Below, in pieces: positions 23,891 to 34,738 of a DNA stretch of 64,000 nucleotides. The position numbers were made by a program, and so were the translations under genes. The stretch's first letter is position 1, and each line of letters starts with the position of its first letter. Location: positions 25,606,001-25,670,000 of the forward strand of contig OX637293.1 of NCBI GenBank assembly GCA_951799445.1, read 5' to 3'. The notes below the pieces were generated by a model, which was given only the letters and a program-made list of their open reading frames with translations, was not told the origin of the DNA and searched no databases. This DNA is from Pseudisothecium myosuroides (Eukaryota > Streptophyta > Bryopsida > Hypnales > Lembophyllaceae).

Positions 23891-25660
23891 CATTCAATTC
23901 TAAAATTTTAGCACTATGTATAGAAAATTCTAAATATTTTGAGCACTTGAAACAATATCTAGTTCAATTTTGCATGTCTTTTTTAGTGCATTGTTTCTAA
24001 AAAAATATTAGAACCTTCAAATTCTAATCACTTAAAGACCAAAAGGTAGTTGAAATTTCCAAAATTGTGAAAATGTATTATAAAATGCAACTTAGAAGAA
24101 TAATATAATGATTTTTTTCAAACAATAGTAGTAAAATATGATCTATAGATCATATGCATAGATCAACTAGTTCACAAATCAATCATTTTCAATCAAATTT
24201 GAAGTCAAAAATTGAAAAGTCCTTTTGAAATTGATTGGAGATTGAATATTTGTGGTTTTGAAAGGAATTCTTTTCCCTTTATCAAAATGTTAGGTTCTAA
24301 TCATAGTAGTTTTTGAAGATTTTTTTTTCTCGTTAAGTTGTTTTTGAAGAATCATTTTTTTAATTGAAAATTTTACATTTGGAGACTAGACATTATAGTA
24401 GTCTTTGAATTATAGAATATACTGCAAAGCAAAGTCTTTAGAATTCGTATTGTACAAATGCCAGAGAACTAATGCAAGAATCTTTAAAAAAGTCAATGGA
24501 TGAAAAATGCATTTTTGCGTGCTTGTAATGTGTTTGCGTTTATTTTTTGTTTGAAATTTAAACATGTAGTTATGAGGGCTTAAAAAATATATATATCAGC
24601 GCAATGAACCATAACAATGATCCAATATGAGTATTTTTTGGGTAATTGGATAGTTACTAAAGTCTATGTTTGCCTTCAATTGTTTGGTTGAAAAAATAAC
24701 ATTTTTGACCATTTTCAAAATCCAAATTTTTTTGGGCAATTTTATACGATCAAATTTTGACCAAAATTTTGGAAACATTTATGTCAATATGGAATAACAT
24801 TTGAATCAACAAAGGTCAATAGATTATCGCCTAGGCGGTCTCCTAACCTACAGCCAAGAAATTATATCATTTAAAATTTTTTCATAAATTTTTAGAAAGC
24901 TAAGACAAGTACTTTAAGAGATGAAAAGATATAAATCTCCTGTATGTAGAATAAATCCACTCATACAAGAAAAGCTTTTATTCATTCTATTATGACTATT
25001 GAGGTAAAAATTGTGATGAATTTTGTTTTTTCAATCAATCATATAATTTCTTAAATCTAAAAAAAAAAAAAAAATTTAGATGGTTTACATCAACAATTCT
25101 ACCATTGGAATAGCATGTTTTAATTCCATGTTAGAAATTTAGTTTATTAGGTATTTATTTTGTTGTGTCATCTTGTATATCCTTTCTCAAAATGATTATT
25201 TAAAATATGACATATCACATTTTTTTTGTTGAATTTATTTTTCCATAGATCTTTAGTTCAATTTTTTAACATTCTATCAAATTCCTCAAGTTACAAAAGA
25301 TACAACTTTTTCCGTTAAAAGTTTCAAAATTGAAACTTCACTTTTTGGAAGGTTTGGGTTGTGGAAGGATGCCTAAATTAGAGAGGTTCTATCTATAGTA
25401 TGGTAGTACAACCACTCATACCGATCATGGCACATAGGTACATTTTGCTTTCTTCAATGTACCAACAATGTACATTTCAGGAGGTGGTCACTTTTAGTGA
25501 CCACTGCATTTCAACTTCAAAAATTTGTAACTAATTCCACAAAGGTCCAAAAAATATGAAACGACTTGGGTTAGATGTCAGTTTCATTTTTCTTCCTACA
25601 AAAATTTACAGAAAATTGTTCCAAGGAATTTAGCTTCCCCCAAAACACAAACAGCTCTTG
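23891..25660. other. Very AT-rich intergenic region upstream of the GC-rich island
   Basis: Contains a 17-nt A run (25059-25075) and many A/T tracts. No gene, RNA or transposon end was recognised. Confidence 0.5.
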
Positions 25661-25686
25661 AATGGTCGCTTCAAGAGCAGACTACC

Positions 25687-25938
25687 TTATATGCTTTCAT
25701 CCCATTCTGATTCTTCCTCCCAATCGGATGAGACCGCGTAACAGTAGACACGCCCATCGACGGCCCCACGTCCTTGATGCCTGTGCCCATCCAGCGGCCA
25801 CCACCCGAACGCCCGCACCCCCGGGAACACCGACGGGAACGGAATCGAACCCGGGAACGACCCCCCCCCCTCGAACGTGTTCTCTCCGGCTTGCTTGCGG
25901 GCAAAGGGGAATGCGGAGGAGAGCGCGGCGGTGGCCAT
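25687..25938 (-). CDS. Candidate small protein divergent to the NYN-LOTUS gene (unrecognised)
   Basis: An 83-codon frame that reads away from the NYN-LOTUS gene. It has a Gly/Pro/Phe-rich middle (GGGSFPGSIPFPSVFPGVRA) and an acidic, Trp-containing C-terminus (SDWEEESEWDESI). That tail looks like real protein rather than chance. However, the region is GC-rich, where chance open frames are long, and two other minus frames overlap it. I do not recognise the family. It could equally be non-coding 5' sequence. Confidence 0.27.
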   Translation of the reverse strand: MATAALSSAFPFARKQAGENTFEGGGSFPGSIPFPSVFPGVRAFGWWPLDGHRHQGRGAVDGRVYCYAVSSDWEEESEWDESI

Positions 25939-26110
25939 TGTGCGGAGCGGTGAGGGTGGGTGCAGGGCTGACGACGGAAGGGGATTTTGCGATGCGCTCT
26001 GGCATCCATCGCTCCAGGTATGCTTCCATCCATCTGGCTTACTCTTCGCGCTTTCGATCGGTATGCGGCATGTCGGAAGAGATGGCCAATTGGGGGAACA
26101 AGACCGTTTC
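25690..26110. promoter_or_regulatory. GC-rich island, probable promoter and first-exon region
   Basis: An abrupt rise in GC and CpG content in otherwise AT-rich DNA, including a C10 run at 25861-25870 and several CGG/GCG clusters. It sits about 1.4-1.8 kb upstream of the NYN-LOTUS start codon, as expected for an unmethylated promoter/5' UTR of a broadly expressed gene. It may drive transcription in both directions. Confidence 0.45.
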
Positions 26111-27490
26111 GAATCGCTTTTGCCAAACCCTCCGGAGAGCTTGCAATCCGTGAATCCGAAGCTTTGGAAATAGGAACGAGACTAAAAGGATTCGTGTCTC
26201 GATGGATTCGTCGCTTGTTGCCGTTGAAAGGTTTTCGAGGGATGTCGGTGAACGAGGGAAGAAGGTTTAATTTGTTTGGAGATGAGCGGTGTTGTTGTTG
26301 TTGTTGTTAAGGGCCTTGAATGGCGTCGGGCGTCGGTTTCTTGTTGGAATCGCGTGATGTCGAGAGATGACATCGGTTTGTGTAAGTTGGCGGAGATGGT
26401 GGCAAATTGGGGTTTTGAGTGATTTGCGGAGGTGATTTGGACGTAGGATGCGATCGGTGTGTGATTTTGAGCTCAACATTTTGGCTTTCGCGGTATGAAT
26501 TGTTATCTGGAGGTTCTTTCTTGTCGATTTGGTTCGATAGTGTAACAACCGGAAGTGTAGGTTTTTGGTTTTGACTATTTCTCTCTTATTTTATTTCACT
26601 TTTTAGTTTCAGCTACGTTTGACTGTCTTCTGGTCCTGAACTATCGTTCGTGAGCAAATTGATCACCGTACCCTGGTTTGGGAATATTCGTGGATTCTAC
26701 GGTCGTCGTTTCTTGGTTCTAAGTTCTCGCGGTAGTGTATATTGCGTTTTCGTCCTCATTGTTCTCTATGAGCATGGGATACTTATTGTTATTTTATTTC
26801 TCCTCATGCACTTGCTTCTGAAGTGCAGTGGTGTGCACAAGAACTTGAATTTTTGGGTCTAGTGCAACTCAGGATACAGCACTCCTAGAATGTACAACTT
26901 CGGTACATTCTATTTATAGAACATATACTGGGTGCCTCCTCAGTCTACCCATGGTTATTTCTCTTCTTGGTGTACATTTGGCTTGTCCATTGTTCCGGTG
27001 ACCTAATGTTTGCTCTGTATTGCGTGTCTGGCTACTTCTTTGTCTCTCATGTGGAGAGTACTTTTTATCACTGGCAGTCATTTGTCTCCCATTATTTTTT
27101 ATGTTTTAAATAATTGTTTTCTATTGCTGCCCTGTGCCGCATTTGTGATAAAAATTCTGCTACTTGTCACATTTTTGCTTCTTGTAAAGCTACTTGTTCT
27201 TTACATATCTTTAGACGATGACTTGCTGGATATGTGCAGCAGGTAAAGACTTGAAGGGTACAAGATGGGGCTAGGTGGATGCTTGTATACTCTGGAGTCG
27301 TGGAATTAGTAGGAAGGGCGACTGTCTCCAACCCTGGGTGGAAGTCAATTGCCTATGCACTTTGGTGAAGCGAAAGTCCCAAACTTTGGATCCGGCTGGT
27401 TAACGAGACACTGATATACTCTTCGTTTGCGATTGGAGCGGGTAGAAGAGCATATCATTGTACTAGCCAGTCGCAGTTTCGGCAACTACA
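26111..27490 (+). other. Probable 5' leader of the NYN-LOTUS gene, with intron(s)
   Basis: Intermediate GC content, a (GTT)n run at 26289-26308 and pyrimidine-rich tracts. It connects the GC island with the start codon at 27491. Several donor- and acceptor-like sites occur (for example CAG|GTAAAG at 27239-27247), but I cannot fix the 5' exon structure. No protein is evident. Confidence 0.35.
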
Positions 27491-30238
27491 ATGGCGTCCT
27501 ATTCACGATCTCGGACTCCATCGAGGCAGACACCAGGAATGGACGGCGCTGCGATCGCCCGAGCTCAACAGCAGCATCGGGCGAATGTGATGCAGCAGCA
27601 GCAGCAACTTCGAGCACCACCTCCAGTGCAACCCGTTTCATGCCCAGTAGCCATTCTTTGGGATATTGAGAACTGCCCTGTGCCCGGGGAGGTGAATGCC
27701 GAGGATGTTGCAGGCAACATTAGGATTGCTCTGAGAGAGCACCCGCATGTTGGAGCTGTGACGATGTTTTCTGCTTACGGTGATTTTAATCACTTCCCTA
27801 GGAAGGTTCGAGAAGGATGCCAGAGAACGGGTGTCAATTTGATTGATGTGCCAAATGGGAAGAAGGATGCTGCGGACAAGGCTATCTTGGTGGATATGTT
27901 TCTGTTTGCACTTGATAACCCTCCTCCTTCCACCATTTTCCTTATTACAGGGGATGTGGACTTCGCTCCTGCCTTGCACAAGCTTGGCCAGCGGGCATAC
28001 GTTGTGGTTCTTGTGATTCCGGATAAAGTGGACGTCTCGTCTGCTTTGAGGGGTGCTGGTCGCTTTGTCTACGATTGGCCCTGTCTGTGTCGTGGGGAAG
28101 GATTACGTGACCCTCAGAGACAGGGCCGGGCTCTCAATACTCTCTATCCTGTGGACGACCGGAACGCGGGTCCGGTACCCAATAATATGTATGCAGTCGA
28201 GGATCGCATACCTGTTAGCCAGTTTCAGGATGTTTACTCCGATTATAACATGCCCTGGACAGCTGAGGAATCAGACCCTCGCAGTGATGAGGATGTGTAC
28301 GGAGAAGAAATTCTGCCTTGGGGACAGAGGCCCAACATTTATAGTGTGCAACCCGTCGATTACGGGCACCAGCAATATGTGATGCCGGGGCAGGTGCAAC
28401 CCCAGGGACCCAGGATGAGTTCAGGTCACAGTGGCTATCGCTCTTCGCATGCTGCTCAGCCTGGACAGCTGAGGAATCAAGCGCCTGGTGGATTCATGAA
28501 CAGATCGAGCATATCTACCTCTGAAGGCGGTCATATCATGTCTTCTCAACCCCATCCAGGAATGCAAGCAGCTGAATCGGAGGAGCCGACAAGCCCCGGA
28601 GGAAGTTCTCCTCTGTGGGTTCAGCCAGGGGATCTGATAGGGTTGAAAAGGCAGCTTGTGAATCTTCTGAACCAACACGGAGGGAAGATGATGCTCTCGA
28701 AAGTGCCTGCCGAGTACAATAAGTTGTTTGGACGACCTCTTTATCTGGCTGAGTATAACGCGCAGAGGTTAGTGCATCTCATAGACAAGATGAAGGATAC
28801 GTTGGTTATTAAAGGAGATGGTACGTCGAAGACTTTGCATTTGGCGAAAAAGGAACAAGGCCGTGTGACCAACAAGTACAAGCCTTCTGGCAACCGGGCT
28901 TCTGCTCCTAAGGGCGACAAAGACAAGTAAGCGTCCCGTATCTCTTGTTCGATTTCTGTCCTCTTTTTGCCATCCTGGAGTACGAAAGTATCGCGATGTG
29001 CGTTGTTCGTAGCGGGGGAGGCTGTTCGTTTGTATCGACTCCCAGGTTTATCTTGTGCTCCTGCTATTGTTTAATACTTTTTCAAGATTCTTTAGGACAG
29101 AGTATTGGGGGTAGGTATATGTTCTTACTTTATGTTGCTGATATTATTAGGGATACAAGTGAGGATTCCGAGCCTGAAGGGACCCTGCCATCAAGCAAGG
29201 AACTTGAGAAGGAGACAACGAAGATGGAGTTTACGACGGATCTTCTGAGCAAAAGTAGTTTGCTCGAGGTGGAAAATGATACAGACAAGGAGACATTTGC
29301 TGCAAGAGATACTGTAAGCAAGAGGCATCTGCTCGATATGGACATGGATGCAGAAGAGACAATTTTAGTCCAAACTTCTGTATCTTCTGACTGGGATTCT
29401 TCACCTGTCGTCATCAAGAATAACATCGATACTGCGAAAGTTGAGACTGTTGTTGATGTTGAAGAGGTAGGCACAACATGGTATCATGGTGTTTCAGAAT
29501 AATGTCACTGTATCATGGTGTATCGGAATATTACCATGTGTCAGACCAAGTTGCTGTCAGTTGGGGTACCATAAAACTTGGGTTTTGCATCACTGGTTAG
29601 TATAGATTCTGAATACGTAATGTGTGGAAGTATCGTTCGGTGAAATCTTTTGCGTTTCTAACTCTATGACAAATTGTGTGCTATGGCATTGAACAGGAGG
29701 ACATAAAGGTGGAAGACTTCATCGAGGATGTTAAGTTGACCTACTTGGCAAACTTGTCAGTATTTAAGCGACAGCTGCAGGAGCTGCTGGTTGTTTATAC
29801 ATTTCAGATTCCTTTGAAGGACTTCTTCAAGGCTTACCAGCAGCGTTATGCTCGGGCCCTTGACCTATCGTCATTCGGAGTGGAAAGTGTGGACGCACTT
29901 TTTGGGATGGTGATTATTGTCTTTGCACTTTCTCACCAAATGGGTCTTTTTGGTTTCTCTTTTTATTTGCATACCGATTCCAAGATGAAAACAGCTATTG
30001 AATGTACTGCACTATCTCTTGCCGACTGCGTTGTTCATCTAGTACCGATACGTTTGTTTTAGGCTATGCGGAGTATTGAATTTGAGAAGTTAGACCTATT
30101 TAGTTGCTGTTTTGACTTCTTTGACTATTGGTTGGCTTACAACTACATTTTTAATGCTCTTGGCAGGTTAAGGACGTGGCTGTCGTCAAGGAGAAAATGG
30201 ATACTGGATTGAAGATATTTGTCTTAACAGCTGTGTAA
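27491..30238 (+). CDS. MARF1-like protein: NYN ribonuclease domain plus two OST-HTH/LOTUS domains
   Basis: Proposed exons 27491-28926, 29151-29466, 29697-29909 and 30167-30238 (2037 nt, 678 aa). All joins keep frame and use GT-AG. After a Q-rich N-terminus, residues ~52-195 form an NYN (PIN-like) domain: WDIENCPVP (D58), GKKDAADKAILVDMF (D126/D129) and TGDVDFAPAL (D155, D157) are the acidic metal-binding set, so it is predicted catalytic. A first LOTUS domain spans ~375-455. The linker ~456-597 is acidic. A second LOTUS domain (~598-678) is split between exons 3 and 4 (RQLQELLV...SFGVESVDALFGM joined to VKDVAVVKEK). Family knowledge: MARF1-type proteins are cytoplasmic endoribonucleases that degrade mRNAs bound through their LOTUS domains; plants have many uncharacterised members. 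Without splicing of intron 1 the frame stops at 28928-28930, because the TAA lies inside the donor GTAAGC. The end may also be variable: the final TAA lies in a GTAAGG donor-like site. Confidence 0.88.
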
Positions 30239-30804
30239 GGTTACGAGGAATTGGGACGGCAGCAGGCGCTTTCGGATGATTTACATGAAATGCGTGCTAT
30301 CCTGAGGAAGTTCCTTTTAAGCATAAAAACTACCTTCAGTGTGTAGGCGATAGAGCAGAAACTGAGGTCATGAAAAAAATGGGAATTTGAGCGATATATC
30401 TCGTCTCGTATAGTTTGGAAGGCTCATGAAGCTCGAACCTGATCACTCGAAAGCACAAGGTTCGTGTTCTACCTGTTGCCTGGAGGACCTGTTTCCTGTT
30501 ATGTGGAGCTCCAGAGTCGAGAGCGCTTTTTGTTTGGAGACGAATGAGGTGGGGAAAGATCCACTTTGTTTATATTTACAGGCTTATGACTGATAGTCAG
30601 AGGACTGCTGTGGAGAACAGACTCAGCATGATTTGTCATGTAATCTTTGTCAAATGATTAGTCTAGTACAGAAGGTATTGACAGTCCTTTTTTAGAGGAC
30701 CTGATCATCTCCCTAGGTGTGCAATAGTTTTTTCTTAATCGACCTCTTTTGCAAAGATCTATTAGGTTAGGAAATACTTCTTAGTTCTCTAGGAATGCAC
30801 AGAG

Positions 30805-32050
30805 GGTTGGAGACAGTTTGAGAACCTCTCCTTGGCTTTCTTAGCAATCACTATGACAATTATTTAGTGAGGGATTACTAGGAATGTTTTATTTGAAAGG
30901 CCCCTTGACTTCCTTAGCTAGTGGATTTGCTATGACGTAGTCTGTAGTTTGTAGGCTGAAGTTGGAACCATAACGCCGTGTTTTGAGGCCTTCGTTCCAG
31001 TTCTATTTCTTTGTTCCATTCCGAAGTTTAAATGCAGCTCCGTGGGCCCTGCTGCAACTTCGGTATCGTACGCCATTTTTAAGGCTTTCCGATTTCTTGC
31101 TGTTCCCTTCGGTGGCGTTTGACTGGTATCCTTCTCCAAAGCGTTTTTGAACCTGGTGGTAGGATTACGAAATGGATCTCATTGGTGAGGTATGACTCTT
31201 TCCACTTCCGAGCGATTTCCCTTCTTCTTTTTGGCAAGATCGGAGTGCTTATTTCTCGTTGTGTTTGTTAATTTGGTCATTTTGAAATGAAGTTTTTTTT
31301 GTTTAGTCGTTAGTTGGATTCTTTTGAAAACGATTTTTAAAGGTCGTCTTGTTGGGTGCTGAATATTGAAATGCTTGGGTTGTTTGAACAGGAAACTAGG
31401 ATGGTTTAGTGATCAGTTGCAGGAATACGCTGTCTATGGTGGGCTTAAGGAGAGTACTGCTTCCTGAACGCTGTACTGTAGTATGGTATCCTGTTGACCT
31501 GAGATGGTGAACATTCCGTTGATCTAGGGTGTGCATGTATGTGCATTTCTCCATAGTCGACTGCTGCGTCTTTATTGCAAGAGGCAAGCAGTTTCGTCTT
31601 CCAGATCATGGAGGTTTCTTTCTACTGTAGGTATCTTCGGCAAGCTCACCGTTGGACAAACTATTCACTGCTGCCATTCATTTGATAAGGTTGCATCCAT
31701 TCCATTCGTGGGTGTTTGCTTTGTTGAAGCTTGTTGCAGTGCTTGGTTTGCTGCCCGGAAATGATGTCTTGCAACCAAGACTTCTGAATGTTTATGAGGA
31801 ACTGGGATATTAAGTGGTTTAGACAATGTTTTTTAGGTCTTTCCTTTACAGAAGAGCAGGACTACGCTGTTCTCTAGTGCTGCGGACGTGACATCGATCA
31901 GTAGTTTGTTTCGAGGCAATGGGTTTGGCGGACTACTGTTCCCAGTTTTGCAGAACTTCACTGAGTTGACGTAACTACCTTTTGTCACATTCGAAGTATC
32001 CAAGTAGGTAGAGAGGCTTTAGTGATGCGAATGGTGCTGGCATTCTTCCT
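30805..32050 (+). repeat. Segmental duplication, copy 1 (empty site)
   Basis: About 1.25 kb closely matching 57886-60379 once the 1.25-kb insertion there is removed. Examples: TTTGAGAACCTCTCCTTG, TGACGTAGT(C/T)TGTAGTTTGTAGG, CTATTCA(C/T)TGCTGCCATT. Copy 1 lies in the 3' flank of the NYN-LOTUS gene. It retains GGGCCCTGCTGCAACTTCGG, the uninterrupted version of the site where copy 2 carries a fold-back element. Confidence 0.88.
31172..31630 (+). CDS. Candidate 5' end of an unrecognised gene within the duplicated segment
   Basis: ATG at 31172 opens MDLIGE and is followed directly by GAG|GTATGA. An acceptor-like CCATAG at 31551-31556 leads to a frame (STAASLLQEASSFVFQ, then IMEVSFYC) ending at a TAG|GTATCT donor-like site. 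Upstream sequence is less AT-rich, like a leader. In the duplicate (59.5-60.0 kb) the ATG and donor are kept, but the second exon has a TAG. No family is recognised and no later exon was found, so this may be non-coding. Confidence 0.2.
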
Positions 32051-32385
32051 CCTGGAGATGGTTTCTCTACTGAAAACATTATAAACTGTTGAGCTGTTCA
32101 GTAACTGTCGTGTCAGTAACCATTCAGATTTCAAATTGTATGCGCACCTACAAGGTGGATGGTCTATAAACTGATCATTTACCCGCTGTTATTAGTTTCG
32201 GTGGGTTTAGACGTGAAAAATCAGTTTTAAGTCTTCTTTTTACCGGAAGAGAAATGGAATTCTGAAGTAAGAACACTGATTTCGAAATTTTAGGAGCCCT
32301 GAATTTTTAACTATGAAATATCAAAGTCGGAGGCTGCTGCTTCTGCCTATAGGTGTGTCTGGAGAAATTCAGAGTACAACATTAA

Positions 32386-32607
32386 CCCAGTAAGGACGCC
32401 GCGGACCATAAGTGTCCGATGAATGACAAGGGACTCTCCAATGTAGGATAGAACTACAACTATTTATCCTTGAAGTTTTTTGTGGAAAGTGGAGAACATC
32501 TACAGTAGCCTGACTTCCTATGAGTACTTTTGGATTTTTTTATTCCAATGACTCTGACGGTTATACAATGCATGATTTCCAGGATCACCCCCCGTGTCTT
32601 TACAGGG
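32386..32607 (+). mobile_element. Short TTAA-flanked element (family C, copy 3)
   Basis: A 222-bp block with exact TTAA on both sides (32382-32385 and 32608-32611). Begins CCCAGTAAGGACGCCGCGGAC and ends GTGTCTTTACAGGG, so the ends are imperfect inverted repeats. The interior GATGAATGACAAGG and TTTCCAGGATCACCC match the copy at 20151. Confidence 0.8.
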
Positions 32608-32789
32608 TTAAGGAAATTGAATGAAGCAAAAAATATTCCAACATGTTTTGAATAAATTTCTCATGTCCTTGAGCCCAAGAGACATGGGAGTATGCCCAAT
32701 CCATACTTCATCACATGCAGGGAGATCCACCGATTGTAGGTCCTCATGTCAAATTCGTTTTCATCCATTGTGTTTTTTTATCTACGCTC

Positions 32790-32960
32790 TGTAGACGATT
32801 TCAAGGACTTAAGACTATTTGAATCCTCCTTCAAGGATCCTCTTTATGGATTATTTGGGCATCTAGGAATAGCAAGGTCTTCAATCAACATAGGTGGTCT
32901 TTTGACTTCTCTCAAAAAGCTCTTATGAGATGCCTTGTTGGAATCCAGGCGGGTTGTGCA
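32790..32960 (+). repeat. Segmental duplication, second block, copy 1
   Basis: Matches 61161-61355: TAGACGATTTCA(A/G)GGACTT, TAGGAATAGCAAGGTCTTC, AATCAACATAGGTGG and TGCCTTGTTGGA. It has the same order and orientation as the larger duplicated block, so both blocks probably belong to one duplication interrupted by different insertions. Confidence 0.8.
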
Positions 32961-32984
32961 AATGAAGGCGCATTTGGCAACTTG

Positions 32985-33244
32985 ACAACATCTCCAACAT
33001 GTAGATTCTATTTGGTAAAATTTTGATAGTATTTGGCTTTATTCTCATGTTCTTGCACGCAACTGATTGGAGATCATATTGTCTGAAACAAGTCTCTCCC
33101 TTCCCCAAGCTCATTATTGTAACTCTTTTTAGGTTCACATTCAATGGGTACTCGTTCTCTTCATTGTCCAGCCTTTGGCTTGGTTGTTTTGTATTTTTTT
33201 TTTCTTGCAATGGTTCTTCTATCTGTTTAAAAAAAAAAAAAAAA
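32985..33244 (+). mobile_element. LINE 3' end remnant with poly(A) tail
   Basis: Ends GCAATGGTTCTTCTATCTG followed by a 16-nt A run. The preceding 'CCTTTGGCTTGGTTGTTTTGTATTT' region (33170-33195) parallels the 3' UTR of the LINE fragment at 33740-34419. Only the 3' untranslated end is present, as expected of 5'-truncated insertion. Confidence 0.6.
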
Positions 33245-33739
33245 GAGTCCAGCATGTATTGAAAATCGCCCATTAGGTCAATAAGAATAGTCCAGCATGT
33301 GTTAAAATTATTTAGCAAAGAGAACGCATTTTTCATAGTGGTAGCTTTCACTTCATTCTTCACTTATCCATGAGTTAATTCCACAATTTTGTCAACTTCA
33401 AATTTATTCAACATTCATCCAATATTCATCCTACTTTGAACCTAGAATTGGCCACATATTTATCAATTTACATCTCCACATACTGTGTGCACAATTTCAA
33501 ATTATTTATTGTTTGTCAATTTTTCATCTATAGACGAACGATTTCGGATCCTTTCATACATGTGGCTCCAAGAGCTTGGGAGCTTTACCTTAATGGCCCG
33601 TAATTACAACTGAGTACAATTATTATTATTAAACCTAAGTTAATTTTATCATATCATATCTTATTGGCAACTGAAAGAAGATTCTTAGCATGCATTATTT
33701 GAACACTATATGGTATGAATAAATTATGAATTTTGGCAA
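33245..33739. other. Intergenic, no gene seen
   Basis: AT-rich spacer with a short direct repeat (AGTCCAGCATGT near 33246 and 33291) and a TTATTATTATT run at 33620. No gene. Confidence 0.45.
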
Positions 33740-34419
33740 GCCCAGACGGCACCAAGTATTGACACCAAGTGCATCTGCTACAACACTAGTGACACTGAGA
33801 CTCCTATTCATAGGTTCTTCTTATGCCCGAGATTTAAAGAAATTTGGGACTATGCTCAATCCATTGTTTACCATATCCGTGGCTCTCACCTTATTCTAGG
33901 GCCACATGATATGTTAAACGCTATTCAGTCCATTTTTGGCTCTCCAATTCCTAGAAGTTCTTTAGATTTCGAACCTTATAGACGCTTATTTGTGGGGCAG
34001 CGATATGGCTCTGCTGGATTGCAAGGAATCACTATGTCTTTGTTCAGAAAAAAGATGGCCCACCCAATTACTTTAGTCAGCGTTCTAGGACGCCTTTTTA
34101 GACCCTTGGCCGTACAGCTCTCTTGAAAATCCAACGTGCCACTAGGCTTTGCCTGCAAACCTTTGATAGGATTTGGAACCCGTTTTATTGTATTTGGCTT
34201 CATTCGGTTCTAGTAGGGACGGAGACTACATTAGATGGACTAACAAGAGGCCTCCCGCTTGTTTATATTATCTACATTTGCTTTGACCCTCTTTGTTTTC
34301 TTTTTGTTCATTTCTCTCTTCATTTAACCAGCCGTATGGCTTGGCTGTTTTGTATTTGGTTACCTTTTTTTAATGCAATGGTTCTTCCATTTGTTATAAA
34401 AAATAAATAAATAAATAAT
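33740..34419 (+). pseudogene. LINE ORF2 3' fragment: zf-RVT region plus 3' UTR and A-rich tail
   Basis: The frame entering 33761 reads KCICYNTSDTETPIHRFFLC. Its C-x-C / ET-x2-H-x4-C spacing and the following PRFKEIWDYA are the reverse-transcriptase zinc-binding (zf-RVT) signature at the end of non-LTR ORF2. The frame is broken by a stop at 34124-34126; homologous reading continues in another frame (TALLKIQRATRLCLQ and on). The 3' UTR runs to GGTTCTTCCATTTGTTA and an (AAAT)n tail at 34398-34418. The reverse transcriptase and endonuclease are absent: a 5'-truncated dead copy. Confidence 0.75.
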
Positions 34420-34589
34420 GAATTTTCAAAGTAATGTATCTAGATGTATCCAAATCCAATGCAGGCTCTTGTAGACTCATGTATTGATCGTGTACATCTT
34501 GTGTCATCAATATTCATGCTTTTGTGTTGCTTTTGATTCAAATGTAGGTGCCACATTTGGAATTTGTTAATTATGGATGCACATGCCTT

Positions 34590-34734
34590 ATTTTGTAAAG
34601 ACGCTGAAGCCAAAAAGTGGTTGATGGATGATTTTTGAATTGAATCACTATAAAAATGAAGAAAACACTTATTGGTATAAAATTAGATCATTTTTGCATG
34701 ACTACCTTAGTCATAGGCTAGCATCCTTCGAGGG
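34590..34734. mobile_element. Short TTAA-type element (family G, copy 3)
   Basis: About 145 bp matching 1440-1582 (GTAAAGACGCTG, CACTATAAAAATGAAG, TTAGATCATTTTTGCA). Ends CCTTCGAGGG before TTAA (34735-34738). The left TTAA is not preserved. Confidence 0.55.
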
Positions 34735-34738
34735 TTAA

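Noticed and set aside
25671..26126. Arg/Pro-rich long frames on both strands of the GC island
   Set aside because: Low-complexity products typical of chance frames in GC-rich DNA. Only the 83-codon minus frame was kept, at low confidence.
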